Origin: an uncultured Collinsella sp.
GTDB taxonomy: Bacteria > Actinomycetota > Coriobacteriia > Coriobacteriales > Coriobacteriaceae
Assembly: GCA_902496115.1 (NCBI GenBank)
Contig: CABUZK010000040.1
Location: 1 to 17,231, forward strand
Reading direction: 5' to 3'
DNA: 17,231 bases
Of the stretch, positions 7,528-14,323 are shown one piece after another. The notes under the pieces are model-generated. The model did not search any database. It was not told where the DNA came from and saw only the letters and a list, made by a program, of their open reading frames with translations. Position 1 is the stretch's first letter, and each line of letters begins with the position of its first letter. Both the position numbers and the translations under genes were made by a program.

Positions 7528-9597
7528 CTATCGAACCGAAGAATCGCCCGTGGCAGAAGATGTGTCGGGCTCGTCATAAATGGCACCGAGGACATCGCGC
7601 ACGACGTGCAGCGCGGTATCGGAGCCACCACCGCCCTGTTCCAAGACAGTGACAATCACGTACTTGGGCTCATCGGCCGGCGCGTAGGCGCAAAACCACG
7701 CGTAATCGTCCTCGCCGCTCTTCTCGCCCGTGCCGGACTTGCCGTAGACCGTGGGGGTCAAGGAGTTAAAGTGCGCGGCAGTCGAAGTCGACGCCGAGTA
7801 AATCACATCGTGCATGCCGTTACGGACCAGCGCCAGGTCGGCATCGCTATTGATATGGGCCTCCAGGCGCTTCTTTTTGCCCTTGCCGTTGTACTTGTAG
7901 GCATCGCCGTCGCCATCACGCGACACCGCCGACAAGAAGACGTGGGGCACGTACTGTTTGCCGCCGTTGGCGAGGCCCATGTAGGCACACGCCATCTGCA
8001 GCGGCGTCACCAAAATGTCGCCCTGGCCGATAGCGATGTTAGTCATATCGCCGGCATTCCACTTGCGGTCCTCGGCCGAGGCGTCGGTAAAGTACGACTC
8101 TTTCCACTTGGCGTCAGGAATGCGGCCCGTTCCCTCGCTTGGCAGATCGATGCCGCAGGTCTTGCCCAGGCCCCAACGGCGAAAGACCTCCTGCAGGCCC
8201 TCGGGATGCTGGTCGTTGTAGAAAAACGCCTTGCCCATATCGTAGAACACGGGGTCGCACGAGTTGGCGATACCGGACTGCAGCGTCATAGTGCCGTGAC
8301 CGGAATGCAGCCAGCAGTACTTACCCCATGACTTGCCCAGGCCCGTCCAATAGCCCGTGCAGTTCGTGGTCTGGCCTGAGGTATAGGTTCCAAACTCAAG
8401 ACCGGCCAGAGCCGAGAGCGGCTTGATGGTCGAAGCCGACATATACTGGCCGCTAATGGCGCGGTTGAGCAGCGGATGCGAACCCTTGTCGTCGTTGAGC
8501 TCGGTCCACACGTCGTTGGAAACGCCGCCGATGAACACCGACGGATCAAACTTGGGCTCGCTCGCCATACCCAGAATCTCACCATTGTTGGGATCGAGGC
8601 ACACCACGGCGCCGTTGCCGGCATCGCTATGACCCGTGGTCTTGGCAAGCTCAATGGCATTCGCCAGAGCCGTCTCGCAGGCCTGTTGAATCTTAAGATC
8701 CAGCGTAAGCTTAATGTCAGAACCGGCCTTGGCGGGAACGGCGCCGGCTTGACCGGTCACATTACCCGAGGCGTCAACTTTCACGGTCTGCTCACCACGA
8801 ATGCCCTGCAGCAGATTTTCGTAGTAAATCTCTACGCCCGCCTGGCCCACAATATCGCCCGATTGATACGAGATCTGGCCAGCCGCGCTATCGCTGCCGT
8901 CCGACGACTTCTTGTTCTGCGCCTCGAGCTGCTCGGAGGTAATGGTGCCGGTATAGCCCAAGATATGGCAGGCGGTCTCGCCATACGGGTATTGGCGCTC
9001 GGTGCGCTCGGCGATCTTCACGCCGGGAAACTCACCGGCGTGCTCCTGAATGTAGGCGACAGTGGAGCGGCGCACGTCAGTCGCGATCGTATGCAGGCTC
9101 TGCGCGCCTTCGGAATTGTCCTGGATGTTGCGCAGCACCGCGATATACGGCATGCCGAGCACGTTGGCAAGATGACGCACCAGTACCTTGTCGTCGGCAA
9201 GGTCGCGATAGGCGACGACGGCGAGCGAGGGGCGGTTTTGCACCAGCGCGACGCCGTTGCGGTCCAAGATGCGGCCACGCACGGCAGGCGTGGTAACGGT
9301 ACGGGTCTGATTGCTCTTGGCCTGCTTGTCGTAGTAGTCCGACGAGACCATCTGCATGCCCCACAGCTTAACGGCAAGCGCGGCAAACATCGCACCCACG
9401 CCCGCGGTGAGGATGGAAAAGCGGCCCTTGAAGGCCGTAGCGGCCGTATTGCCCTCGCCCTCGGTGGCGCGCGGGGCCGTTCCGTGCTGCGTGTCGTAGG
9501 TAAAGCGGGAGTCGCCGCGTCGCATGATGACCAGCGCGACCACAATGGCCACGACCAGGACGATGCCAGCGACAACAACCGTCAACTGGGAAGACAT
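7528..9597 (-). CDS. mrdA: Penicillin-binding protein 2, elongation-specific class B transpeptidase
   Basis: PBP2 cross-links peptidoglycan made by RodA and is the target of beta-lactams that affect cell shape. The 689-residue protein has a PBP dimerisation region from about 85 (TPAVRGRILDRNGV at 103-116) and a transpeptidase domain from about 290. Active-site motifs are S389-T-I-K392 with the catalytic serine, S446-C-D448 (the SxD form common in PBP2) and K620-S-G622. Unusually for this family, two hydrophobic segments precede the catalytic part, at about 5-25 and 60-80. They are separated by a loop containing MRRGDSR. The ATG at 9597 has GGGAGG upstream, directly after the mreD stop. rodA follows after 9 nt. 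Confidence 0.95.
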   Translation of the reverse strand: MSSQLTVVVAGIVLVVAIVVALVIMRRGDSRFTYDTQHGTAPRATEGEGNTAATAFKGRFSILTAGVGAMFAALAVKLWGMQMVSSDYYDKQAKSNQTRTVTTPAVRGRILDRNGVALVQNRPSLAVVAYRDLADDKVLVRHLANVLGMPYIAVLRNIQDNSEGAQSLHTIATDVRRSTVAYIQEHAGEFPGVKIAERTERQYPYGETACHILGYTGTITSEQLEAQNKKSSDGSDSAAGQISYQSGDIVGQAGVEIYYENLLQGIRGEQTVKVDASGNVTGQAGAVPAKAGSDIKLTLDLKIQQACETALANAIELAKTTGHSDAGNGAVVCLDPNNGEILGMASEPKFDPSVFIGGVSNDVWTELNDDKGSHPLLNRAISGQYMSASTIKPLSALAGLEFGTYTSGQTTNCTGYWTGLGKSWGKYCWLHSGHGTMTLQSGIANSCDPVFYDMGKAFFYNDQHPEGLQEVFRRWGLGKTCGIDLPSEGTGRIPDAKWKESYFTDASAEDRKWNAGDMTNIAIGQGDILVTPLQMACAYMGLANGGKQYVPHVFLSAVSRDGDGDAYKYNGKGKKKRLEAHINSDADLALVRNGMHDVIYSASTSTAAHFNSLTPTVYGKSGTGEKSGEDDYAWFCAYAPADEPKYVIVTVLEQGGGGSDTALHVVRDVLGAIYDEPDTSSATGDSSVR

Positions 9598-9610
9598 CTA
9601 CAGACCTCCC

Positions 9611-10177
9611 CTATTTGAGCTTACGGGTCTTGGGCTTAAAGCGCATACCCGTCTGACGCCCACCGCGCGCGGAGAACCCATAGCCAGACTGCGGCGCGAC
9701 GCCGGACATCAAAAACGGAACGGCGACCAGACCGGTCAGAATCGAGGACGGCAGGGCGTGTCCAAAGATCGCCACGACAAAACTCGATTCCAGTCCCATA
9801 AACAGCAAGATAATGCTGTAGATCACGTTAATGGCAAGCGCAAAGGCGCCCACCGTGATGCCGCGAGCGCTCGGGGTGCCGCCCGTCTGACCGGCGGCAC
9901 TGTGTGTCAGGGCAAAGCTGCCCACTGTCAGCAACAGCGACATCACGCCCACCGGCACGGCTGCCGACAGGTCGTAGAACAGGCCGCTGCAAAAACCGCA
10001 GATGACGGCCCGCGTGGGATCGCCCGAAAACACACTCAGGCACACCAGGATAATCATAAAGTTGACGCGACCGCCCGCGATGGAGATCTGCGGCGCCAAG
10101 CCCGCCTGCAGCAGGACGCAGACAATGGCGGCAATCGCAAAAGTGCGGGAGCCAGTCCCCTGTTCGTGTAGATCCAT
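9611..10177 (-). CDS. mreD: Rod shape-determining protein MreD
   Basis: MreD is a small integral membrane protein of the elongasome that works with MreC. The product is 188 residues, with about five to six hydrophobic helices and a basic C-terminal tail (FKPKTRKLK). The family-typical segment GFCSGLFYDL lies at about 61-70. I chose the ATG at 10177, because the G-run at 10190-10185 is 7 nt upstream. The in-frame ATG at 10183 has only 1 nt of spacing and would add two residues. Primary sequence is weakly conserved in MreD, so the call rests on topology, the motif and position between mreC and mrdA. Confidence 0.9.
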   Translation of the reverse strand: MDLHEQGTGSRTFAIAAIVCVLLQAGLAPQISIAGGRVNFMIILVCLSVFSGDPTRAVICGFCSGLFYDLSAAVPVGVMSLLLTVGSFALTHSAAGQTGGTPSARGITVGAFALAINVIYSIILLFMGLESSFVVAIFGHALPSSILTGLVAVPFLMSGVAPQSGYGFSARGGRQTGMRFKPKTRKLK

Positions 10178-10184
10178 GGACATG

Positions 10185-10192
10185 CCCCCCTA
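10185..10192 (-). promoter_or_regulatory. Ribosome-binding site of mreD merged with the mreC stop codon
   Basis: The mreC stop TAG (10192-10190) runs straight into a G-run, giving TAGGGGGG. Spacing is 7 nt to the ATG at 10177 but only 1 nt to the ATG at 10183, which selects the second ATG as the start. Confidence 0.65.
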
Positions 10193-11188
10193 TTCGCTCG
10201 AGCCCGAGTCAGTCGTGTCGGACGCATCGGAGTTTTCATCCGAGCTTTCATCTTTGGACTTGGTGGCCGCATCGCGCGAGGTGCCCTGCGGCGTACTGTT
10301 GGCGCTGCTCACATCCTCGTCCGAAGCCGACTGCTCATCGGTCAGCGACGTAATGACCAGCACTTCCTCGTTGTTTTCGGCCGTTGTCTGAGCGCGCACG
10401 ACGATGGTGTAGTACACATCGTTGGCAGACTTCTCCACCGACGAGACCGTACCGAGCGGCAGGCCCTTGGGGAATACGCCGCCGATGCCCGAGGTCACGA
10501 TGATATCGCCCACCTTCACGTCGGAGTCGACACTCACGTGCTCCAGGCGCAGGGTACCGTCGGGCTGCCCCTGCAGCATGCCCTGAGCACGCGTATCCTG
10601 CACCATGGCGGACACACCCGAGTTCTCATCACTAATCAGGCGGACGGTGGAGGTCTTGGCCGAAACCTCGATAATCTGACCGATGACACCGGCAGAACTC
10701 GTCACGGGCATGTTGATGGTAAGACCGTCGGCAGAGCCTTTGTCGATGGTAACGGTCGAGGTCCAGGCATCGCCCGACGCGCCGACAATGCGAGCCGCGG
10801 TGGACTTGAGGTTGTAGGTCGACTGAAGACCGACCAGGCTCTCGAGTCGCTCGGCGGTCTTTTGAGCCTCGGAGAGCTCGGCAACCTTTGACGTCAGGAC
10901 CTCGTTTTGCTTCTTAAGCTCGTCGAGGGTGTCTTGCGAAGCCGTAAGGTTTGAGAACACGTTTCCGATTGCGTTAAAGGGCGCGGCCACAGCCGAGCCC
11001 ACAAAACGCACCGGCGAGGTAATCGTCGTCACGCCAGAACGCACGGCATGAATCGGTCCCGCCTCACCCTCGCGAATGTAAAACGTAAGCAGCAGCACCG
11101 AAATTACGCTGAAAACAATCAACGGGCGCATACCCGTTGATTGTCGCTTGGTATTCAGATTTGAAGAGAAACCCGAAGATCGTGCCAA
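10190..11188 (-). CDS. mreC: Rod shape-determining protein MreC
   Basis: MreC is a bitopic scaffold that activates PBP2-RodA from the outer face of the membrane. The 332-residue protein has a short basic cytoplasmic N-terminus, one membrane helix (about 21-38), a coiled coil (about 82-118) and the twin beta-domain core to about 282. The core includes VTIDKGSADGL (146-156) and the hallmark TSGIGGVFPKGLPLG (232-246). Residues 283-332 are an unusual Ser/Asp/Glu-rich tail, probably disordered. The start is TTG at 11188, with AAGGTGG 7 nt upstream. The only nearby ATG (11131, residue 20) would begin at the membrane helix and lies in the loop of a 12-bp hairpin. It is 21 nt downstream of mreB. Confidence 0.95.
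   Translation of the reverse strand: MARSSGFSSNLNTKRQSTGMRPLIVFSVISVLLLTFYIREGEAGPIHAVRSGVTTITSPVRFVGSAVAAPFNAIGNVFSNLTASQDTLDELKKQNEVLTSKVAELSEAQKTAERLESLVGLQSTYNLKSTAARIVGASGDAWTSTVTIDKGSADGLTINMPVTSSAGVIGQIIEVSAKTSTVRLISDENSGVSAMVQDTRAQGMLQGQPDGTLRLEHVSVDSDVKVGDIIVTSGIGGVFPKGLPLGTVSSVEKSANDVYYTIVVRAQTTAENNEEVLVITSLTDEQSASDEDVSSANSTPQGTSRDAATKSKDESSDENSDASDTTDSGSSE
11115..11144 (-). promoter_or_regulatory. Perfect 12-bp hairpin inside the 5' end of mreC (attenuator-like)
   Basis: On the minus strand, ACAATCAACGGG (11144-11133) is the exact reverse complement of CCCGTTGATTGT (11126-11115), with the 6-nt loop TATGCG. The stem is followed by UUUC, so the RNA ends ...UUGUUUUC, a terminator-like shape. 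It covers mreC codons of about 15-25 and puts the internal ATG of residue 20 in the loop. The structure is certain from the sequence. A role as attenuator or translational control is inference. Confidence 0.5.
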
Positions 11189-11209
11189 ATGGAATCCACC
11201 TTTTGGAAA

Positions 11210-12253
11210 TTAAGCATTGGTCTGGACGAAGCCACCGTCAAACGCGTTGGCCTCGAGCACGCGGGCGCAGCCGTTGACGACGTTGTCGAGCGCCGTAGGG
11301 CTGACGTTGACCGAAACGCCGGTCTCGTCGCGCAGACGCACGTCGAGGCCGCGCAGCAGCGCACCGCCGCCGGTCAACAGGATGCCGTAGTACATAAGAT
11401 CCGAGGCAAGATCGGGCGGCGTGGCGTCGAGGGCGTCCTTGACGGCCTTGGCCATCTCGTCGAGCGGCTTATTGAGCGCGCGACGAATCTCCTCGCTCTC
11501 GATGCGCACGGTCTTGGGCAGGCCCGTGATCACGTCGCGGCCGTTGACCTCGACGTCGAGCTCGTCCTTGAGCGGCACGGCAGAACCGACCTTGATCTTG
11601 ATGTCCTCGGCCGTGCGCTCGCCGATAGCCAGGTTATAGGCATCGCGAACGTGGGTAAGGATGGCCTGATCAAACTCGTCACCGGCAATGCGGATGGACT
11701 GCGACACGACGATGCCGCCCATGGCGATAACGGCGACCTCGGTGGTACCGCCACCGATATCGATGACCATGGAGCCGGTGGGCTCCTCGACAGGCAAGTC
11801 GGCGCCGATGGCAGCGGCCATGGGCTCCTCGATCAGGTATGCCTGGCGGGCACCGGCCTGGATCGTAGCCTCAAAAACGGCGCGCTTCTCGACCGACGTG
11901 ACACCGGAGGGGACGCAGACGACGACGCGCGGACGCGGGGTCCACGGATAGCGCTTCTCGGACGCCTTGTCGATAAAATAGCGAAGCATGGCCTCGGTAA
12001 CGTCGAAGTCGGCGATGACGCCGTCCTTAAGGGGACGCACAGCCACAATGTTACCGGGCGTACGGCCGAGCATGCGCTTTGCCTCGATACCGACAGCCAG
12101 GATGCGCTCATCGTTCTTGTCGATGGCGACAACGGAGGGCTCGCGAATGACGATGCCCTTGCCGCGCACGGAGACAAGCGTGTTGGCGGTGCCGAGGTCG
12201 ATGGCAAGATCGCCCGCATAGCTACCGAAGAACATATCCATCAAAGAAAACAA
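11210..12253 (-). CDS. mreB: Rod shape-determining protein MreB (bacterial actin)
   Basis: MreB polymerises into ATP-dependent membrane-bound filaments that direct the elongation machinery around the cell. The 347-residue protein has all actin-fold signatures: phosphate-1 DLGTANT (19-25), the connecting region EEPMAAAIG (142-150), phosphate-2 DIGGGTTE (165-172) and the adenosine motif LTGGGALLRG (293-302). The N-terminus MFSLMDMFFGSY is hydrophobic and could serve as the membrane-binding helix. The start is TTG at 12253, 5 nt after AGGAG; ATG codons at residues 5 and 7 are 17 nt or more from that site. It is the first gene of the elongation operon, preceded by a 115-nt intergenic region with a stem-loop. 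Confidence 0.97.
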   Translation of the reverse strand: MFSLMDMFFGSYAGDLAIDLGTANTLVSVRGKGIVIREPSVVAIDKNDERILAVGIEAKRMLGRTPGNIVAVRPLKDGVIADFDVTEAMLRYFIDKASEKRYPWTPRPRVVVCVPSGVTSVEKRAVFEATIQAGARQAYLIEEPMAAAIGADLPVEEPTGSMVIDIGGGTTEVAVIAMGGIVVSQSIRIAGDEFDQAILTHVRDAYNLAIGERTAEDIKIKVGSAVPLKDELDVEVNGRDVITGLPKTVRIESEEIRRALNKPLDEMAKAVKDALDATPPDLASDLMYYGILLTGGGALLRGLDVRLRDETGVSVNVSPTALDNVVNGCARVLEANAFDGGFVQTNA

Positions 12254-12258
12254 CGCAA

Positions 12259-12263
12259 CTCCT
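12259..12263 (-). promoter_or_regulatory. Ribosome-binding site deciding the TTG start of mreB
   Basis: AGGAG ends 5 nt before the TTG at 12253. The in-frame ATG codons at 12241 and 12235 are too distant (17 and 23 nt), so TTG is the more likely initiator, although the spacing is on the short side. Confidence 0.55.
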
Positions 12264-12313
12264 GATGTGTTGGATGATTGCTGGAAAACTACTAGCCCAT
12301 CATACTAGCGCAA

Positions 12314-12346
12314 GCCCGGCACCTCACTTGCGGTGAAGCACCGGGC
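12314..12346 (-). terminator. 14-bp GC-rich stem-loop between the TPR gene and mreB, probable terminator without U-tract
   Basis: The minus strand folds into an unbroken 14-bp stem (GCCCGGTGCTTCAC with GTGAGGTGCCGGGC, three G-U pairs) around the loop CGCAA. It starts 22 nt after the TPR stop. No run of U follows, so it is not a textbook intrinsic terminator. It may block exonucleases, assist factor-dependent termination or be a mobile repeat. Its plus strand carries TTGCGGTGAA (12328-12337), a decamer also in the inverted repeat at 15577-15653. Downstream, TAGTAT could be a -10 box for mreB, but I see no convincing -35. Confidence 0.5.
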
Positions 12347-12368
12347 AGCGCCAAATCTCATAAGGTCA

Positions 12369-13664
12369 CTACTGGTTGTCAGCAGCCGAGAGATCGATGT
12401 CGAGCGAGGAGACGGCCCAACCGATATGGTTGTCGGAACGCACGAACTTGACGGTGTACTCCTGCTCGCCGCCCTTGGACAGCGACGCCTTGACCTTGGC
12501 GGTGGTCTCGGTCATAGACTGATCCATGCCCTCAATGGAGACGGTGGCGCCCTGCGGAATCGAGGAAATGATCATCGACTTGGCGTCCTCGGGCAGGCTG
12601 GAGGCCAGGCAGGACTCGGCCTTGGCGGTATCGCCGTCACCGGCAGCCTGGAACAGGTCGGTGACAACAGACTCCTGCGAGGGAAAGCCCAGGCCGCGCG
12701 TGTAGGCGAAGCCAAGACCGCCTGCGGCAATGACGATCAGCAGAAGCAGCACCAAGAAGACCTTGAGGCCCGTGTGGCGATGGCGACGACGGACCTTGGC
12801 CTCCTTGCGGTCCTGCTGAACCATCTCGGACTCGGACAGGGTGAAGAAGCCGGTGTCCGAGGGGTCGGGCATAAATTGACCGGTAGCACCCGTGGGGTCG
12901 AGCGGGTCGACGGCGGGAGCATCCATCGCGGGAGCCGGCGCCGTGGCCATGGCCGTCTGGGCCGAAAGCGCGGCGAGGGAATCGTGCACGCGGGCAAGCT
13001 CGTCGGCCTGCTCGGGCGTGAGCTGGTAGATGCCATCGGCGGTGGCGGCGTTAAAGGCATCGAGCGCGTCAGAGGGGCGACCGGCGGCAGAGAGCGCCTC
13101 GCCCATACCGGCGTTAAGCGCACGCGTGTCGTCGCGCGGACCGGCAAAGTCAATGGCCGTGCGGTAGGTCTCTACGGCGTCTGCCGGACGGCCGAGCTTA
13201 ATGAAGCAGCGGCCAAGATCGCCAAGGGCGGCGGCGGGAGCCGGGTTGGCGCCATCGATGGCGGCCTGGCGGAAGGCGGTGCCGGCATTGGCATAATCGC
13301 CCGACTGGAACAGGGCGTTGCCCAGACCCAGATAGGCCTTAAACGGCGTGGCATAGGATGCATCCTGCGTTGCAGCGGAGAATGCCTGGGCTGCGGTCAC
13401 ATAGTCACCCACGGCAGCAAGCGCCTTGCCGCGGTTGGTAAGCAGCGCGCCGCGCTTGCCATAGGTACCGTCGTTGAGGGCGGCGGCGTAGGCCTCGGCG
13501 GCCTCGGCATACATGCCCAGGTGCATCAAGGCGTTGCCGCGCAGATGATCGGCCTCGCCCATAATCTCGCTGGGGGTCTTTGCCGCACCGAGCATCTGGG
13601 CGGCAGCGGAATAATCACCCGCGCGATAAGCGGCGCGGCCCTGTTGGATCAGCTGGCTATTCAA
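12369..13664 (-). CDS. TPR-repeat protein with single membrane anchor and extracytoplasmic domain
   Basis: No specific function is recognised in this 431-residue protein. The N-terminal part (about 1-230) is a chain of TPR-like helical pairs with repeated A..Y...GDYS.AA...F.AA patterns, a protein-binding scaffold. A Pro/Ala/Asp-rich linker (about 236-270) follows, then a basic stretch (KVRRRHRH) and one membrane helix (about 300-322). The basic residues before the helix predict a cytoplasmic TPR region and an outer C-terminal domain (about 325-431), whose start (ESVVTDLFQAAGDGDTAKAESCL) resembles small NTF2-like/DUF4878-type domains. The start is TTG at 13664 with AAGGGG 6 nt upstream, overlapping the stop codon of the cyclophilin gene. 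It is co-transcribed with that gene and precedes mreB. Confidence 0.8.
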   Translation of the reverse strand: MNSQLIQQGRAAYRAGDYSAAAQMLGAAKTPSEIMGEADHLRGNALMHLGMYAEAAEAYAAALNDGTYGKRGALLTNRGKALAAVGDYVTAAQAFSAATQDASYATPFKAYLGLGNALFQSGDYANAGTAFRQAAIDGANPAPAAALGDLGRCFIKLGRPADAVETYRTAIDFAGPRDDTRALNAGMGEALSAAGRPSDALDAFNAATADGIYQLTPEQADELARVHDSLAALSAQTAMATAPAPAMDAPAVDPLDPTGATGQFMPDPSDTGFFTLSESEMVQQDRKEAKVRRRHRHTGLKVFLVLLLLIVIAAGGLGFAYTRGLGFPSQESVVTDLFQAAGDGDTAKAESCLASSLPEDAKSMIISSIPQGATVSIEGMDQSMTETTAKVKASLSKGGEQEYTVKFVRSDNHIGWAVSSLDIDLSAADNQ

Positions 13665-13675
13665 GGAAGTCCCCT

Positions 13676-14218
13676 TTACTCGTGAACGATCTCGACGTGG
13701 ACGATCTCGTCGCCGGCACGCAGCTGCGAAATCACATCGAGGCCCTCGACCGTGGTGCCAAAGACGGTGTAGCCGGAGTCGAGGTTATGCTGAGCGCCCA
13801 GGCAGAAGTAGAACTGCGAACCCGCGGAATCGGGATCCATCGAACGTGCCATGGCAAGCGCGCCGTCGACGTGGCTGTTACGCGGGTTGGTAGCGAACTC
13901 GCCCTTGATGCAGTAGCCGGGGCCGCCGGTACCGGGCATGCCGTCGGGGCCCTCAAGACCGGCGGCGACATCGGCGCCGGACATATCGCGGGTATTGGGG
14001 TCGCCGCCCTGGATCACAAAACCGGGCACATAGCGATGGAACTTAAGACCGTCGTAAAAACCCATCGTGGAAAGCTCGCAGAAGTTCGCCACGTGGATGG
14101 GGGCGCCCTCGCCGTCAAACTTGACCTTGATGGTGCCCTTCGACGTCTCGATCACCGCGCACTCATCGCCGGCAAGCTGATACTCGGGCGTGTAGAGCTC
14201 TTTCTTAAAACCAAACAT
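13676..14218 (-). CDS. Cyclophilin-type peptidyl-prolyl cis-trans isomerase
   Basis: This enzyme speeds proline cis-trans isomerisation during protein folding. The 180-residue form has the cyclophilin core: VIETSKGTIKVKF (22-34), the signature FHRYVPGFVIQGGDP (60-74) with the catalytic-type Arg62, and AMARSMDPDSAGSQFYFCL (122-140). The site of the human cyclosporin-binding Trp appears to be Asn145 and that of His126 Tyr150, as in many bacterial forms. There is no signal peptide or lipobox, so it is probably cytoplasmic. The frame is open upstream to 14287, but the ATG at 14218 follows GAGGAAGGA and lies after a promoter that would overlap the longer version. It is 11 nt before the TPR gene. 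Confidence 0.93.
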   Translation of the reverse strand: MFGFKKELYTPEYQLAGDECAVIETSKGTIKVKFDGEGAPIHVANFCELSTMGFYDGLKFHRYVPGFVIQGGDPNTRDMSGADVAAGLEGPDGMPGTGGPGYCIKGEFATNPRNSHVDGALAMARSMDPDSAGSQFYFCLGAQHNLDSGYTVFGTTVEGLDVISQLRAGDEIVHVEIVHE

Positions 14219-14257
14219 GTGGTTCCTTCCTCGTGCGTTTAAAGCATATTTGGTCAA

Positions 14258-14287
14258 ATTGTAGCAATAAGCACGGGCTTCCATCAA
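14258..14287 (-). promoter_or_regulatory. Sigma-70-type promoter for cyclophilin-TPR unit
   Basis: On the minus strand, TTGATG (14287-14282), an 18-nt spacer and TACAAT (14263-14258) form a good sigma-70-like promoter. A start near 14250 gives a leader of about 32 nt before the cyclophilin ATG. This supports the short start of that gene. Confidence 0.65.
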
Positions 14288-14323
14288 TTGCGCACGCAGG
14301 TTATGCCGCCGGAGGGCAACAAA

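Noticed and set aside
8476..9618. Plus-strand open frame (380 codons) opposite mrdA
   Set aside because: Complementary frame of a PBP2 gene with all catalytic motifs; no domain or plausible promoter in its favour.
12333..13685. Plus-strand open frame (450 codons) opposite the TPR gene
   Set aside because: Glycine-rich shadow of an alanine-rich TPR gene. The minus-strand frame has repeats, a membrane helix, a ribosome-binding site and operon context.
14219..14287. N-terminal extension of the cyclophilin to the ATG at 14287
   Set aside because: The extra 23 residues do not look like a signal peptide or cyclophilin sequence and would overlap the promoter boxes. The ATG at 14218 has a good ribosome-binding site.
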